NCBI GenBank assembly: GCA_040394735.1
Contig: JBEBRR010000028.1
Span: forward strand, 1 to 48,415
Reading direction: 5' to 3'
DNA: 48,415 bases
Origin: Leadbetterella byssophila_A
GTDB taxonomy: Bacteria; Bacteroidota; Bacteroidia; Cytophagales; Spirosomataceae
Shown here: piece by piece, positions 47,862 to 48,415 of the stretch
Numbering within the stretch: the stretch's first letter is position 1
Layout of the letters: each line of letters begins with the position of its first letter
Translations under genes and position numbers: made by a program
Notes under the pieces: model-generated
The model's database searches: none
Told to the model about the DNA's origin: nothing
What the model saw: the letters and a program-made list of their open reading frames with translations, nothing else

Positions 47862-48415
47862 GTATAGAGGGTTATTGTACTGCTCCATCCCTCCGGAACG
47901 GCAGCGGATTCGAGTTTCCAGGCATCGCCATAATTTTCTTTAAGCCGGGCCTTTATATAGGCAGTCCCCGTTCCTTCGGCATCGCTTTTTGGCCGGCGGG
48001 GCAGGGCTTTTACCTCCAGTTGATACGTTTTCCGGGTAGCCGTGCGGGTATATTTCAGAGTGAAAATAACCGGGCCGCTCACCGGCGAAATGCTGTGCGT
48101 AATGCCATTTTCAATGAGGGTATGCAGTACAGCCGGCGGTATGGATTCTGCCGGATCGATATCGGCTGTTTCCAATACGTAGTCTGCATTTTGACGGAGC
48201 TGCATCACCTGCAGGTGGTACCGGCAAAGTTCCAGCTCCTGCCCGATGGGTACGAGCTTTTGCTCCGCCATACGCGAGAACAGGTCAAATTCACCTCCCA
48301 GGGCTATAATCAGTTTCACCCCCGCTTTGGGCGATTGCTCTATCAGTTCGGTGAGGCAGGTAAGGGTATTGAGCAGGAAGTGCGGCTGGATACTTTTTTT
48401 CAGCAGCTGGGTCTT
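47858..48415 (-). CDS. LytS-type sensor histidine kinase (partial)
   Basis: The 3' end of a sensor kinase gene, cut by the right edge of the window. The readable 185 codons open with KTQLLKKSIQPHFLLNTLTCL, the His_kinase domain H-box, where the histidine (codon at 48380-48382) is phosphorylated. The N-box follows as LIENGITHS and a G-box-like region SDAEGTGTAYIKARL ends it. A GTG codon at 48317-48319 is internal, not a start. The membrane sensor part lies outside. It is transcribed leftward with the LytTR regulator. Confidence 0.9.
   Translation of the reverse strand, partial: KTQLLKKSIQPHFLLNTLTCLTELIEQSPKAGVKLIIALGGEFDLFSRMAEQKLVPIGQELELCRYHLQVMQLRQNADYVLETADIDPAESIPPAVLHTLIENGITHSISPVSGPVIFTLKYTRTATRKTYQLEVKALPRRPKSDAEGTGTAYIKARLKENYGDAWKLESAAVPEGWSSTITLYT

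Noticed and set aside
1..48415. tRNA, rRNA, CRISPR arrays, prophage or insertion sequences
   Set aside because: Reading both strands gave no cloverleaf with CCA-proximal T-arm, no regularly spaced repeats and no transposase, integrase or phage gene.

Overview
The window reads as a chromosomal piece of a Bacteroidota bacterium, most likely a Cytophagia-type organism with roughly 50% GC; I cannot name a genus. The evidence: many genes are preceded by the phylum's TAnnTTTG -7 promoter element rather than E. coli-type boxes, start codons have A-rich rather than Shine-Dalgarno leaders, and several gene pairs are phylum hallmarks (BlaI with an M56 peptidase carrying a TonB C-terminus; two PpiC-type isomerases followed by MoxR; an ECF sigma gene followed by a membrane protein with VPEGYF repeats; a LytS/LytTR system). 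I see no rRNA, tRNA, CRISPR array, transposase or phage genes.

Layout. 1-3162 (+): a prephenate dehydrogenase that resembles fungal TYR1, a WcaF-like acetyltransferase and a WecA/MraY-family glycosyl-phosphate transferase. A 22-bp perfect inverted repeat separates these from guaA (-). 4860-6071 is a LolC/FtsX-like permease; beyond a 27-bp perfect inverted repeat lie a LiaF-like protein, a PspC protein and a TrpF-like barrel that lacks the catalytic cysteine (all -). mnmA (+) follows. 9866-14673 (-) is a leftward run of two lipoproteins, a zinc-ribbon protein, a nitronate monooxygenase and a TesB thioesterase. 14674-15115 has no gene but several hairpins. 15527-21318 (-) is a seven-gene leftward run: split transketolase, ECF sigma factor, repeat-bearing probable anti-sigma, a Spy-like periplasmic protein, a THUMP-like methyltransferase and a secreted coiled-coil protein. 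21530-23339 (+) is BlaI/M56. Then come Bcp peroxiredoxin, M23 peptidase and FAH hydrolase (-), M48 lipoprotein, a barrel-like protein and a small lipoprotein (+), two DUF1801 proteins, dnaJ/grpE, and the envelope-folding cluster of two PpiC proteins, MoxR and a secreted protein (all -).

37082-39812 is the part I find most interesting. An agmatine deiminase gene (-) and a GNAT acetyltransferase of the type found with Bacteroidota arginine genes (+) diverge from a 415-nt region. On the GNAT side that region encodes a 21-codon peptide with four Arg codons within seven, overlapping a GNRA-capped hairpin and further mutually exclusive stems. This looks like an arginine-responsive attenuation leader. 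Downstream are mgsA, an MFS transporter, rpmE2, a SerC-like aminotransferase, panD, a UPF0104 membrane protein, a beta-helix protein, a CPBP protease, a VOC protein, and a LytTR regulator whose sensor kinase runs off the right edge.

Taken together this is mostly housekeeping and envelope biology: precursor synthesis (TyrA, GuaA, transketolase, PanD, SerC-like), tRNA thiolation, chaperones, outer-membrane protein folding and envelope stress sensing, with arginine/agmatine metabolism as a local theme near 38 kb. Start codons were chosen from promoter position, signal peptides, family alignment from memory and ATG over TTG/GTG; all family names are from motif recognition, not searches.
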